This document shows, one piece after another, positions 44,584 to 52,148 of a stretch of 64,000 bases of DNA. The translations under genes and the position numbers were made by a program. Where the stretch lies: positions 1-64,000 of the forward strand of contig NZ_JBHZSP010000007.1 in the NCBI RefSeq assembly GCF_043643765.1, written 5' to 3'. The DNA comes from Marinomonas posidonica_A (GTDB lineage: Bacteria; Pseudomonadota; Gammaproteobacteria; Pseudomonadales; Marinomonadaceae). How positions within the stretch are numbered: the stretch's first letter is position 1; the number at the start of each line of letters is the position of its first letter. The notes under the pieces are model-generated. The model worked only from the letters and a program-made list of their open reading frames with translations. It made no database searches and had not been told where the DNA came from.

Positions 44584-44623
44584 CCATGAGAGCGAGAGCC
44601 AACATCTTTCGTTGTGATGTTAG

Positions 44624-44932
44624 CTAATTCAGTTTTTCGATGGTGCGGTACAAAGCAGCCACTTCTTCTCTTTGTAGGCCTGAGACTCGTGACATTCGGC
44701 CAATGCTGGAAGTCAGTTGAACGGACTCCTTGCCTTCCTCTTCTTTCCCTTGTTTGTGTTCTTTGGTCTCATCTAATTGGGACTGGGATGACGATAACAG
44801 CTGTTTTGCTTGCTCCGATAAGTCTACTGCCGGTTCCCGCTCTTGTTGTGATGATGTTTGCGAGCGCACTTCTACCGCCGGCTGTATCGTCGGTATGGTA
44901 AGGCGATTTAATGGTATGGATGAAATTGACAC
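44624..44932 (-). CDS. hypothetical protein, polar and Gln/Glu-rich
   Basis: This 102-residue protein has no recognised family. The first 30 residues are Ile/Pro/Thr-rich with no signal peptide. The middle (35-75) is Gln/Glu/Ser/Lys-rich and probably disordered. The last 30 (GRMSRVSGLQREEVAALYRTIEKLN) look like a compact amphipathic helix pair. That tail, and the convergent position after ppx, make it more convincing than the overlapping forward frames. It is divergent from the tubulin-like gene, with about 370 bases between. Confidence 0.5.
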   Translation of the reverse strand: MSISSIPLNRLTIPTIQPAVEVRSQTSSQQEREPAVDLSEQAKQLLSSSQSQLDETKEHKQGKEEEGKESVQLTSSIGRMSRVSGLQREEVAALYRTIEKLN

Positions 44933-45304
44933 AGTAGTACCTCGATAGCCATCTAAGACACAACTTTGTAAATAAGCTTAGTACAAAGATTAACTTTCTG
45001 TTTGAAATAGTGTAATTTTTTGTTATCAAGCTGTAAGTGTTGTTATCTGTTCTAAAGAATCGGTGTGATTTGAAAGGAATAAGCCTAATTGAAGAGCTTA
45101 TACAAAAGATTGACGATAACTGACAAAAATTTTGCGTTCTGCCTCATCATGTTCGTGCCTTTGTTATATAAGGATGATATTGTTTGAGTATAGATATTGA
45201 AAAAAACGTGCATTTAACAGAGCAAAAAGTTTGTTTTCTTAATGCCTTAGTTGCGATAAGCAGATCGCCTGTTGTAAGTAGATTGCTTCAAAAAAGGATG
45301 CCAC
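44933..45304. other. upstream region of the tubulin-like gene
   Basis: This A+T-rich stretch has no convincing reading frame. TGTTATC occurs twice about 20 bases apart near 45020-45045. AAGGA at 45293-45297 is the ribosome site for the gene at 45305. Promoters for both divergent genes must lie here. Confidence 0.45.
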
Positions 45305-47335
45305 ATGAGTCAAGACAACCTGCCAATAGAACACCTCTATTATACGGAACCGAATCTAGAGAAAATCTTAGAAAATTTGGACGTTGTTCGCGGTCAGATT
45401 CACCCACCGGTGACGACAGAAGGCGCACAAAATAGTGATCAGGTTTTTCCATCAGTCTGTCTGATTGGCTTAGGGCGTTGTGGCTCTAATATTGCTTTGG
45501 ATGTGGCATCTTTGGTTTACGATGCGCGTGCAAACTACATGCGTGAAGTAGAAAACCAAGAGCTGTTGGACACTGAACGAGAGTTCCGTCCGATGCGTTG
45601 GATTCGCAAGCATTTACCGATCGAAGGCAAAGATGGCTTCAAGCCGGTATTTTTAATTGAACCGATTGTCTTATTGGGTGACTTAGATAAAGACATTGAA
45701 GGACGGATTCGTTTTTCAAACCAAGAAGGCCGTGAGCAGTTCTTGGAAGAGTACAAAAAACTACAAATCATGGACTTATCCGAAGTGCATGCTGGTGGTG
45801 CCGGTAACGCGCCTATCCTAGGTCAGTACCTAGCGAAAATCATTCTAAATAAAGATACCTCGACCTTCCGTAACGAAGATTGGAAGCATCTGCATTCTTA
45901 CTTGGTGGATTCTTGTGGTATCAAAGCCAACCAATCTCGCCTGTACTTTTACATCTTTAGTGCGGGCGGTGGTACGGGGTCAGGTATGGCTTCTGAGTTT
46001 GGTTTGGCTCAGCAATTCTCATACTTAAGCAAAACCTTTGACTATCGTTCAGACCAATCGCAATTGGTAGATAAGCGTCATAGCTTTGTCTTTGAGCCTA
46101 TTTTTACCTCTGGTATTTGTATCCTACCGAATATTTCCGGTAAGAACGTGGAAATCTCAGAAGCTTTGCATATTAATGCTGGTCGTTTGTTGACGAAATA
46201 CATCTCGGAAGAGTGGAATTTCTCTTACAACGAAGAGCGTGAAGAAGACGAAGTGCCTGCCGATGTGATGGAGCGTATTCGTCCTTGGAACTCCATGATG
46301 CTAATTTCAAACGACATTATGCGTTATGCGGAAGAAGAAGATGGTGGTGATGCCGATAGTATTGATGTGAATACGATGGAGAAATACGCAAACCAATATA
46401 TTTCTCAGCAAATCTTCAACATCCTGACGGCGCAAGCGGTGACAACGGACTATGATGAAGATTACTTCCGTCGTGCAGGAATTGATATTTCAGAAACCAT
46501 TCGTTTGGATGCCAATGACTTGTTTATGAGTTTGGCTGGCCCTGTGGCCGTTGCTTATGCTGAAAGCGTAGTGGGACCGGGTGTTCATCAGGATATGGTC
46601 GACATTGATGACCTGTTCTGCCGTTCGATTGAATTGCCTCACTTTAACGAAGACACATCGGCGATTGAAGGGGTGAGTGTCTTGCCTGTTGAATCAGATC
46701 GTTACCGTCAAGCCATTAAAGATTTCCGTAAGAGTGGTTATGACATCACCAAATTGAGTGACTTGCACTTCTTCAAAAACTGTTCGTCTATTGTGTCGAT
46801 CATTTCTTTGCCTCGTGACTTCAAACTGTCTTTCACTGCGTTAAACCGCCTGAAAATGCACTTGAACCGCTTGTGTCCAAACACCACGCTTAAACGTTAT
46901 GCCTTGGTGATTGGCGCGTCAGCGAATCTATCATTAACCACCTTGATTGCTAAGAGCCCATGTTTGAGCGATGACTTCTTAACGCTGATGGTGGCTTACA
47001 TGAAGCGTTGTTTTGCAAAAGATGACTACCGTTACACGGATGAAGTGGATCAAGCGATCATTGATATGATTCAAATGGAAGACTTTGACGACAGCCTGGT
47101 CGATAAATACTTCAATAGTCACGAAAATCCAGCCAAAATTTTGGATACCAACTGGTACGCGATCAAGCCAATGTATGAGAAAAAATACCGTGAGCTGATC
47201 GACAATACGCAGCAGTTCGTTTCCATTAATGACATTCGTCTGGACATTGATAACGTCAGAAACGCCATTAAATATCTGCGTGAAATTTACCGTCACCGTA
47301 TCAGTAAGACTAACGTCCTTACCCTTAACGGCTAA
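45305..47335 (+). CDS. tubulin/FtsZ-superfamily GTPase of unknown role
   Basis: This 676-residue soluble protein carries the marks of the tubulin/FtsZ superfamily. A Rossmann-type first loop VCLIGLGRCGSNIA is at 51-64, and the tubulin signature AGGGTGSGMA at 220-229. An HAGGAGNAP stretch is at 162-170, and a candidate T7 loop DMVDIDDLF, with acidic residues at 430-436, suits GTP hydrolysis by a polymer neighbour. It is far longer than FtsZ (about 380) and lacks FtsZ's C-terminal tail. It best fits the Tubulin_2/FtsZ-like families described from comparative genomics, whose function is not established. No membrane helix is visible. AAGGA precedes the ATG, a strong terminator follows, and no gene is co-transcribed. 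The flanking genes are a hypothetical and an RlpA-like lipoprotein. Confidence 0.85.
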   Translation: MSQDNLPIEHLYYTEPNLEKILENLDVVRGQIHPPVTTEGAQNSDQVFPSVCLIGLGRCGSNIALDVASLVYDARANYMREVENQELLDTEREFRPMRWIRKHLPIEGKDGFKPVFLIEPIVLLGDLDKDIEGRIRFSNQEGREQFLEEYKKLQIMDLSEVHAGGAGNAPILGQYLAKIILNKDTSTFRNEDWKHLHSYLVDSCGIKANQSRLYFYIFSAGGGTGSGMASEFGLAQQFSYLSKTFDYRSDQSQLVDKRHSFVFEPIFTSGICILPNISGKNVEISEALHINAGRLLTKYISEEWNFSYNEEREEDEVPADVMERIRPWNSMMLISNDIMRYAEEEDGGDADSIDVNTMEKYANQYISQQIFNILTAQAVTTDYDEDYFRRAGIDISETIRLDANDLFMSLAGPVAVAYAESVVGPGVHQDMVDIDDLFCRSIELPHFNEDTSAIEGVSVLPVESDRYRQAIKDFRKSGYDITKLSDLHFFKNCSSIVSIISLPRDFKLSFTALNRLKMHLNRLCPNTTLKRYALVIGASANLSLTTLIAKSPCLSDDFLTLMVAYMKRCFAKDDYRYTDEVDQAIIDMIQMEDFDDSLVDKYFNSHENPAKILDTNWYAIKPMYEKKYRELIDNTQQFVSINDIRLDIDNVRNAIKYLREIYRHRISKTNVLTLNG

Positions 47336-47352
47336 GCGTTCTGAGCTTATTG

Positions 47353-47387
47353 AAAACGCCTGCAGGCTTTCCTGCAGGCGTTTTTTT
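47353..47387 (+). terminator. strong terminator after the tubulin-like gene
   Basis: CGCCTGCAGG (47357-47366) pairs perfectly with CCTGCAGGCG (47371-47380), followed by seven T and preceded by AAAA. Confidence 0.93.
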
Positions 47388-47465
47388 ATATCGCATGGTT
47401 ATGAATAACAGCGCCCAATCATTCAATGTCTACCCATAATTGGCAATAAGCATAGAACTAATTCA

Positions 47466-47849
47466 TTAGCGCCCAATCACTTCTACCTCCACATCCACTA
47501 CTCCCACGCGAGTGTTGGCGATGCGCTGAAACGCGGCTTTACTCAGATCAATCACGCGACCTCGAACAAATGGCCCGCGATCGTTTACGCGTACTATGAC
47601 ACTTTTCTCATTGTCTAAATTGGTCACCCTTACTCGAGTACCAAAGGGTAAGCGTTTATGAGCAGCTGTCATGGCATTTTGATTAAATGGCTCGCCACTT
47701 GCCGTGGTTCGACCCTGATATTTGTCTGCATAATAGCTTGCGCCACCTTCTTCGGAAAAGCCCGCAGTATTCTTGTGACTGATTGGCCCGCTGGAACAAG
47801 CAGACAATAAAAGTACTGTACTAGACAAACTCATAAACCGAGCGAACAT
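47466..47849 (-). CDS. short RlpA-like septal-ring lipoprotein
   Basis: This 127-residue lipoprotein has a signal peptide ending in the lipobox L15-S-A-C18. A double-psi beta-barrel RlpA domain follows, with ASYYADKYQGRTTASGEPFNQ, the LPFGTRVRVTNL core, VRVNDRGPF and IDLSKAAF. RlpA cleaves naked glycan strands at the division septum in Pseudomonas. This version lacks the C-terminal SPOR domain that targets RlpA to the septum. The Asp and His of the active region are kept (DRGP, AAHKRLPFG). It converges with the tubulin-like gene, whose terminator is shared. Confidence 0.85.
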   Translation of the reverse strand: MFARFMSLSSTVLLLSACSSGPISHKNTAGFSEEGGASYYADKYQGRTTASGEPFNQNAMTAAHKRLPFGTRVRVTNLDNEKSVIVRVNDRGPFVRGRVIDLSKAAFQRIANTRVGVVDVEVEVIGR

Positions 47850-48011
47850 AAAAAAATTCCCAAATAAAAGCCGATGATTCTATGCAGTGAAGCCCATTAA
47901 AATCCAGTATTTGGATGGCCTTTTAAAAAGCTTTTCAGGAAAGTGACAGAAACAGGCACTCAGCAAACAAATAACTGACTAATGGGCTGTTTGTAAAAGG
48001 TCGAGGGGGAT

Positions 48012-48068
48012 GGTCAGATCCCTTAAAGAGCTATGTCATTGAAATGACTTTTGTGTAGGGATCTGACC
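48012..48068. repeat. large imperfect palindrome, REP-like
   Basis: GGTCAGATCCCT (48012-48023) is repeated inverted as AGGGATCTGACC (48057-48068), and between them GTCATT/AATGAC (48035-48048) forms an inner stem. The ends resemble GGTCAGA-CCC type termini associated with REP/RAYT elements in marine gammaproteobacteria, as I remember them. Only this copy occurs in the window. It sits between the rlpA-like gene and the toxin-antitoxin pair. Confidence 0.5.
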
Positions 48069-48144
48069 TCTTGAACCAATGATTTATCAAGCTAGACACT
48101 AATCTAGTTTGGATAGATGAGCTTATTTGCTTGAGCATGTGGAA

Positions 48145-48420
48145 CTAAATCTTATGAGAATTGAGTGATAGTTCAAAACCACAAGCATGAGCGTATTTTA
48201 GTAATGTCGTCCAGCTTGGGTTGGCGTTACCGCGTTCTAATCGGCTGATGTTGCTTTTTTGCGTATTCATGAGTTTTGCCAATTGCTCTTGGGTTAAACC
48301 CGCTTGGCTTCTCATTGACAGAAGTTGATCTATAAAGGCAAATTCGCTTTCAAGTTTTTCATATTCAGCTTGAACTTCAGGGGTCGCCAAAGCTCGTGTT
48401 TTAAGATTTTGTAGACTCAT
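48145..48420 (-). CDS. HigA-type antitoxin, XRE family
   Basis: This 91-residue DNA-binding protein has an N-terminal helical arm and an XRE helix-turn-helix, LTQEQLAKLMNTQKSNISRLERGNANPSWTTLLKYA, near residues 43-77. It overlaps the toxin gene by four bases and lies downstream of it. That is the toxin-first order of HigBA pairs. It should neutralise the toxin and, with it, repress the operon at the palindrome at 48756-48773. The HTH is complete. Confidence 0.85.
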   Translation of the reverse strand: MSLQNLKTRALATPEVQAEYEKLESEFAFIDQLLSMRSQAGLTQEQLAKLMNTQKSNISRLERGNANPSWTTLLKYAHACGFELSLNSHKI

Positions 48421-48740
48421 AATGACTGAACCTCTTGTTGTCTGCGTTTAGCTAGCTCTAACTCACGTTTCGGTGTTTTCTGTGATTTTTTTACAAAGGC
48501 ATGTAAAAGGATTATTCGTTGACCTTTTAAATAGCAAAATAAGCCACGACCAATGCCTTCTTGGGCTTTTGCCCGTACTTCAAATAAACCATCGCCCATC
48601 GATTCGGTATGAGGCGGCCCAAGGTTTGCGCCATGCTTTTCCATTAGCTCTAAGAGCCTGATCATTCGCGCTTGTATTCTTGGTGGCATCTTGAGAATTG
48701 ATTCGTCAACGCCACTATAAAATTCAATTTTCCAGTTCAT
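48417..48740 (-). CDS. HigB/RelE-type toxin (Gp49-like)
   Basis: This 107-residue protein of the RelE-superfamily Gp49/HigB group is typically a ribosome-dependent mRNA interferase. Landmarks are the N-terminal YSGVDESILKMPPRIQARMIRLLELM, then LFEVRAKAQEGIGRGLFCYLKG and ILLHAFVKKSQKTPKRELELAKRR. The conserved basic residues of the RNA-binding face (Arg in EVRA, KKSQKTP) are kept, so it looks active. It is translationally coupled to the antitoxin gene. GGAGGGAAC in minus orientation is a strong ribosome site. Confidence 0.85.
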   Translation of the reverse strand: MNWKIEFYSGVDESILKMPPRIQARMIRLLELMEKHGANLGPPHTESMGDGLFEVRAKAQEGIGRGLFCYLKGQRIILLHAFVKKSQKTPKRELELAKRRQQEVQSL

Positions 48741-48755
48741 GGTTCCCTCCAGACT

Positions 48756-48773
48756 GTTATCATAAATGATAAC
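48756..48773. promoter_or_regulatory. palindromic operator of the toxin-antitoxin pair
   Basis: GTTATCAT-AA-ATGATAAC is a perfect 8+2+8 palindrome, 15 bases before the toxin start codon on the minus strand. It is the expected place for autoregulation by the XRE antitoxin. Confidence 0.65.
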
Positions 48774-48796
48774 TTCGTTTTTATTTATTTTCTACC

Positions 48797-48835
48797 TGTT
48801 GATTAATAAAATATAAAACTATATTGTACTAGTAC
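48797..48835 (+). promoter_or_regulatory. trpR promoter with Trp-operator-like palindrome
   Basis: TGTTGA (48797-48802) and TATATT (48820-48825), 17 bases apart, form a candidate promoter. GTACTAGTAC (48826-48835) directly follows and contains the ACTAG core recognised by Trp repressors. The operator overlaps the likely transcription start, so the trpR-trpE-trpG operon probably represses itself when tryptophan is plentiful. Confidence 0.55.
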
Positions 48836-48863
48836 GTGAATACATGAATGGTAAATCCTGCCT

Positions 48864-49100
48864 ATGCAGCCATTAATTGAATTTTTAAGCCAAGTCGATG
48901 ATCAAGCTTTGTTAGAAAAGCGTCTGCGTGCATTGTTGACGCCGAATGAAATTAACGAAATGTTGCATCGTCTACAAATTTTGTCTTTGTTGGAGCAAGG
49001 TGTGCCTCAACGGGATATTGCGAAACAGTTAGGGGTTGGTATTGCCACAGTGACGCGTGGTTCCCGAGCATTGAAGGAATTGAAAGAAAATGAGTCCTGA
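48864..49100 (+). CDS. trpR: Trp operon repressor
   Basis: This 78-residue member of the TrpR family has a helix-turn-helix, QRDIAKQLGVGIATVTRGSRALKE, near residues 49-72 that matches TrpR almost position for position. EQGVPQRDI is the turn before it. It is shorter than the E. coli protein (108), lacking part of the N- and C-terminal extensions. With bound tryptophan it should repress its target operators. Here the gene is first in an operon and overlaps trpE by 11 bases, so repressor and enzyme are coupled. The ribosome site is weak. Confidence 0.85.
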   Translation: MQPLIEFLSQVDDQALLEKRLRALLTPNEINEMLHRLQILSLLEQGVPQRDIAKQLGVGIATVTRGSRALKELKENES

Positions 49101-50493
49101 ACAAAACAAACAACCGCCTCGCATCGAGCTACCGCGTAAACCAAAGTACGTGACCATCAGTTCCGATTGCGATTTTTTTGGTCTATTTAAAAAAATAGAA
49201 AAGCGCTTTGAAAACTGCTTTATGTTGGAGTCTTTAGGGGAGGAGAGCTTTATTTCTCGTCATTCCATCATTGGCTTTGATCCTGAAAAATTGTTGTGGG
49301 CCGAAGATAAGCAGCTCTTCATTCAAGAGCGAGATGGTGCGACGCAAGCGTATGAGTCGGACAATCCTTATTATTTATTGCGTAGTATCGTGCCACAAAA
49401 TATCTTGTCTCGAGGCTTTGCTGGTGGTCTGACAGGCTATATTGGCTACGATAGTATGAATTATTTTGAGCCGAGTTTAGACCTGCAAGCCAGTGAAATG
49501 TTTGATGCGTTTCGCTTTGGTTTGTACACCGACGGGCTGATTCTCGACAAGATGACAGGCGAGGTTTTCTATTTTTATTATGAAGACAATCGCGTGGATC
49601 TGGTCAATCAAATGATGGCAGAAACCACGCCAGAAAACGGGCCTTTGGTGGTGCGACCATTGGGAGAGTCCATGACCAAAGCGGATCACGCTGAGGCGGT
49701 GGCTAAGGTCAAGCAGGACATCATTGAAGGTAAGATTTTCCAGTGTGAAGTGGGCTTTAAAAAGTGGTTCGAGCTGGAAGGCGATACCATCAACCTTTAC
49801 GAGGAATTGCGCGAGGTAAACCCTTCGCCACAGATGTATTACATCAAATTTGCTGAGCAGAAAGTCATCGGTGCCAGCCCTGAATTATTGTTCCGAGTGC
49901 GTCAGGACGAAATGGAGACCTTCCCATTAGCGGGCACAGCGAAGCGTGGTGCGGATGAAAAAGAAGACACAGCGTTGGCCCGAGCTTTGCTGAACGATCC
50001 GAAAGAAATTGCTGAACACAATATGATTGTCGATCTGCATCGTAATGACATTGGACGCGTGGCGCGTTTTGGTACGGTGAAAGTACGCTCTCTAATGGAC
50101 ATTAAACGTTTCAGTCACGTGCAGCATATTTCCAGTGAGATTGTCGGCATTATGGCGGAAGAGCATGACATGTTTTCTGCTTTAGCCAGCAACTTCCCGG
50201 CTGGTACGTTAACCGGTGCGCCTAAAATTGAGGCGATGAAAATCATCGATGATCTAGAAGGTGATGGTCGTGGCCCATACGGTGGTGCGGTTGGTCAGTT
50301 TTCTTTTAACGGTGATTGTATGTTTGCGATTCCGATTCGTACCGTGTTTGCCAATGGCAATAAAGCCTACGTGCAAACCTGTGGTGGTAATGTATACGAT
50401 TCCAATGCGGAAGACGAGTATGAAGAAATTCAACGTAAGTTTGCCGGAACCAAGCGAGTATTAGACAGTTTCAGTGAAGGAGCGAAAGGGTGA
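49090..50493 (+). CDS. trpE: anthranilate synthase component I
   Basis: This 467-residue chorismate-using enzyme makes anthranilate with the TrpG glutaminase. The C-terminal catalytic part has FQCEVGFKKW, ASPELL, PLAGTAKRG, EHNMIVDLHRNDIGRV and PAGTLTGAPKIEAM, all complete. The tryptophan feedback motif LES is present at 46-48. The N-terminal half and overall length differ from the enteric TrpE (520) and suggest a divergent lineage, possibly acquired. It overlaps both trpR (11 bases) and trpG (4 bases). No trpDCBA genes are nearby. Confidence 0.92.
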   Translation: MSPEQNKQPPRIELPRKPKYVTISSDCDFFGLFKKIEKRFENCFMLESLGEESFISRHSIIGFDPEKLLWAEDKQLFIQERDGATQAYESDNPYYLLRSIVPQNILSRGFAGGLTGYIGYDSMNYFEPSLDLQASEMFDAFRFGLYTDGLILDKMTGEVFYFYYEDNRVDLVNQMMAETTPENGPLVVRPLGESMTKADHAEAVAKVKQDIIEGKIFQCEVGFKKWFELEGDTINLYEELREVNPSPQMYYIKFAEQKVIGASPELLFRVRQDEMETFPLAGTAKRGADEKEDTALARALLNDPKEIAEHNMIVDLHRNDIGRVARFGTVKVRSLMDIKRFSHVQHISSEIVGIMAEEHDMFSALASNFPAGTLTGAPKIEAMKIIDDLEGDGRGPYGGAVGQFSFNGDCMFAIPIRTVFANGNKAYVQTCGGNVYDSNAEDEYEEIQRKFAGTKRVLDSFSEGAKG

Positions 50494-51152
50494 AAATTTA
50501 CATCATAGACAATTACGATTCCTTCACTTACAACCTCTACCAATTTATTGGTGAAGTGTTACAGACAGAGCAAAGTCAGGGGCGTATCGAGCAGTTTGAC
50601 GTTATCGTGAAACGCAATGATGAAGTGACGTTAGAGGACATTCGACAAGCCGCCCCAGATCGCATCATCATTTCACCTGGGCCGGGTTCACCAGACGATA
50701 AGGCCTATTTTGGTGTGTGTGCGGATGTCATCTTAGAGTTTGGGAAAACCACTCCTTTGATGGGCGTTTGCTTAGGCATGCAGGGGATTTGTCATGTGTT
50801 TGGCGGCAAGGTGGTTAAAGCGCCATTGCCTATGCATGGTAAAACCAGTCCAATTCAGCACAATGGCGAAGGCATTTTTCATGATATTCCAGACCAATTG
50901 GAAGTCATGCGTTACCACTCGCTGATTGCGCAGGCAGAAAGTTTTCCAGAGGTGTTAGAGGTAACTGCTGCGGTGGGCAGTTTAAGTGCTGAGGCGTTTG
51001 CCGACCTTAATGGTATTCGTCAAGGTGGTGAATTTGAGATCATGGGCGTGCGCCACAAAGAGTATCCGATTCAAGGTATACAATTCCATCCCGAATCCTT
51101 TGCGACTGAAGGCGGTAAAGACCTGATTAAGAACTTTCTGTTTCAGGTTTGA
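50490..51152 (+). CDS. trpG: anthranilate synthase component II (glutamine amidotransferase)
   Basis: This 220-residue class-I glutaminase supplies ammonia to TrpE. It shows IIDNYDSFTYNLYQF at the N-terminus, ISPGPGSPDD, the nucleophile in MGVCLGMQG, and the His-Glu pair in QFHPESFATEGG. It starts as GTG inside the stop of trpE. A longer insertion around 165-190 (SLSAEAFADLNGIRQGGEFEIMGV) distinguishes it from the usual TrpG and PabA. A pabA role is possible, but coupling to trpE argues for tryptophan synthesis. Confidence 0.92.
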   Translation: MKIYIIDNYDSFTYNLYQFIGEVLQTEQSQGRIEQFDVIVKRNDEVTLEDIRQAAPDRIIISPGPGSPDDKAYFGVCADVILEFGKTTPLMGVCLGMQGICHVFGGKVVKAPLPMHGKTSPIQHNGEGIFHDIPDQLEVMRYHSLIAQAESFPEVLEVTAAVGSLSAEAFADLNGIRQGGEFEIMGVRHKEYPIQGIQFHPESFATEGGKDLIKNFLFQV

Positions 51153-51189
51153 TGAGTTAGAAATTACTCGATTCTTGAAGTAATAGAAA

Positions 51190-51222
51190 AGCAGTACTCA
51201 TTGTTGGGTGCTGCTTTTTTTT
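51190..51222 (+). terminator. terminator of the trpR-trpE-trpG operon
   Basis: AGCAGTACTCA (51190-51200) pairs with TGGGTGCTGCT (51205-51215), including G-U pairs, and is followed by a long T-run. Confidence 0.8.
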
Positions 51223-51295
51223 GCCTAAAAAATACACTTGTCTCTTTTGAGAGACTGAGCTATGGTTTTATACATACAAATATCGAGGGGTAAGG

Positions 51296-51565
51296 ATGCC
51301 TGAGATCGATGCGCTATTAGGGTTGTCGTTTTGCTTATATTTTTTTGATAATCAACAGCACAAGTTTCCGCATTTACACGTGAAATATGGTGACTATGAA
51401 TTGATTATTGCGATAGAAACAAGTGAATGCTTAGAGGGGGATTTGCCTAATAAGCAGCGTAAACGTGCTGAAGCTCACATAAGCATGCATAGAGAGCAAT
51501 TTATGCAGATGTGGAATAAAGCTGTGAAGGGTCAGAATCTGGGGGAATTGGAGGATTTATGTTAA
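51296..51565 (+). CDS. DUF4160 protein
   Basis: This 89-residue protein shows the DUF4160 pattern: LGLSFCLYFFDNQQHKFPHLHVKYGDYELIIAIET, then a helical tail with LPNKQRKRAEAHISMHREQFMQMWNKA. The HxPHxHV-like core and RK-rich helix are the conserved parts. The family function is unsettled. It is often found next to a DUF2442 gene, as here with a 7-base overlap, and such pairs have been proposed as toxin-antitoxin-like modules. AGGGG at 51286-51290 is a good ribosome site. Confidence 0.8.
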   Translation: MPEIDALLGLSFCLYFFDNQQHKFPHLHVKYGDYELIIAIETSECLEGDLPNKQRKRAEAHISMHREQFMQMWNKAVKGQNLGELEDLC

Positions 51566-52089
51566 AAATTATTGATGTCGACTGGGCTAAAGATCACATC
51601 TTAGCATTAACCTTTAGTGACGGATTTGAAGGCGAAGTAGACTTGTATGATTACTTTTCAAAACCACCATTTGCTAACCTGAAAGATTTTAAACGCTTTG
51701 CTTTAACCTCAGACGGCGCCTTGAGCTGGAATGGGAATGAACTGACTGCCTCGACACTACGAGGCATCACAAAAGGAGCTTATCAGGTTGCTATGCGGCT
51801 TGATGTAGAGCTAATGGAAGAAGTGATTAAACAGGCGTCATGGGACTCCATGAAAGAAGGTCGTCCAGATATCTTGCAAGCTGCCATTCGCTCTTATGTT
51901 GAGTTATTTGGTCATCGTGCCGTTATAGCAAGAGCGGGTATTAAAAGTAGAACCAGTGCTTATCGGTCTTTAAAGCCTGAAACCAAGCCCAACTTTGCCA
52001 CCTTGGTACAACTCGCCCATGCGGTGATTGAAATTGCTAAAGAGCGAGTTGGGGAGTCGCTTTCAAACTCGACCATTGTTTCGGATTAG
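51559..52089 (+). CDS. DUF2442 protein with C-terminal HTH-like extension
   Basis: In this 176-residue protein the first 85 residues match DUF2442 (VDWAKDHILALTFSDGFEGEVDLYDYFSKPPFANLKDFKRFALTSDGALSWNG in outline). From about 95 on it has a helical region unlike the usual short DUF2442: HRAVIARAGIKSRTSAYRSLKPETKPNFATLVQLAHAV. That pattern, with KSRTSAYR..LKPETKPNFATLVQLA, resembles an antitoxin-type helix-turn-helix. It overlaps the DUF4160 gene and would be the regulator or antitoxin of the pair. The HTH reading is by eye. Confidence 0.7.
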   Translation: MLKIIDVDWAKDHILALTFSDGFEGEVDLYDYFSKPPFANLKDFKRFALTSDGALSWNGNELTASTLRGITKGAYQVAMRLDVELMEEVIKQASWDSMKEGRPDILQAAIRSYVELFGHRAVIARAGIKSRTSAYRSLKPETKPNFATLVQLAHAVIEIAKERVGESLSNSTIVSD

Positions 52090-52148
52090 GGGCGATTCAA
52101 GAGAATGAATGAAAAATATCTAGACACACCAATAGATGGAAGATGTTT

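Noticed and set aside
44614..44901. Forward frame opposite the hypothetical gene
   Set aside because: Cys/Trp-rich low-quality translation, and it overlaps a better minus-strand frame.
45184..45435. Forward frame upstream of and overlapping the tubulin-like start
   Set aside because: It is out of frame with the strong gene, has an atypical composition, and overlaps the ribosome site of 45305.
48145..48740. Prophage remnant around the Gp49-like toxin
   Set aside because: No integrase, capsid or other phage gene nearby; the pair is a normal HigBA-type module.
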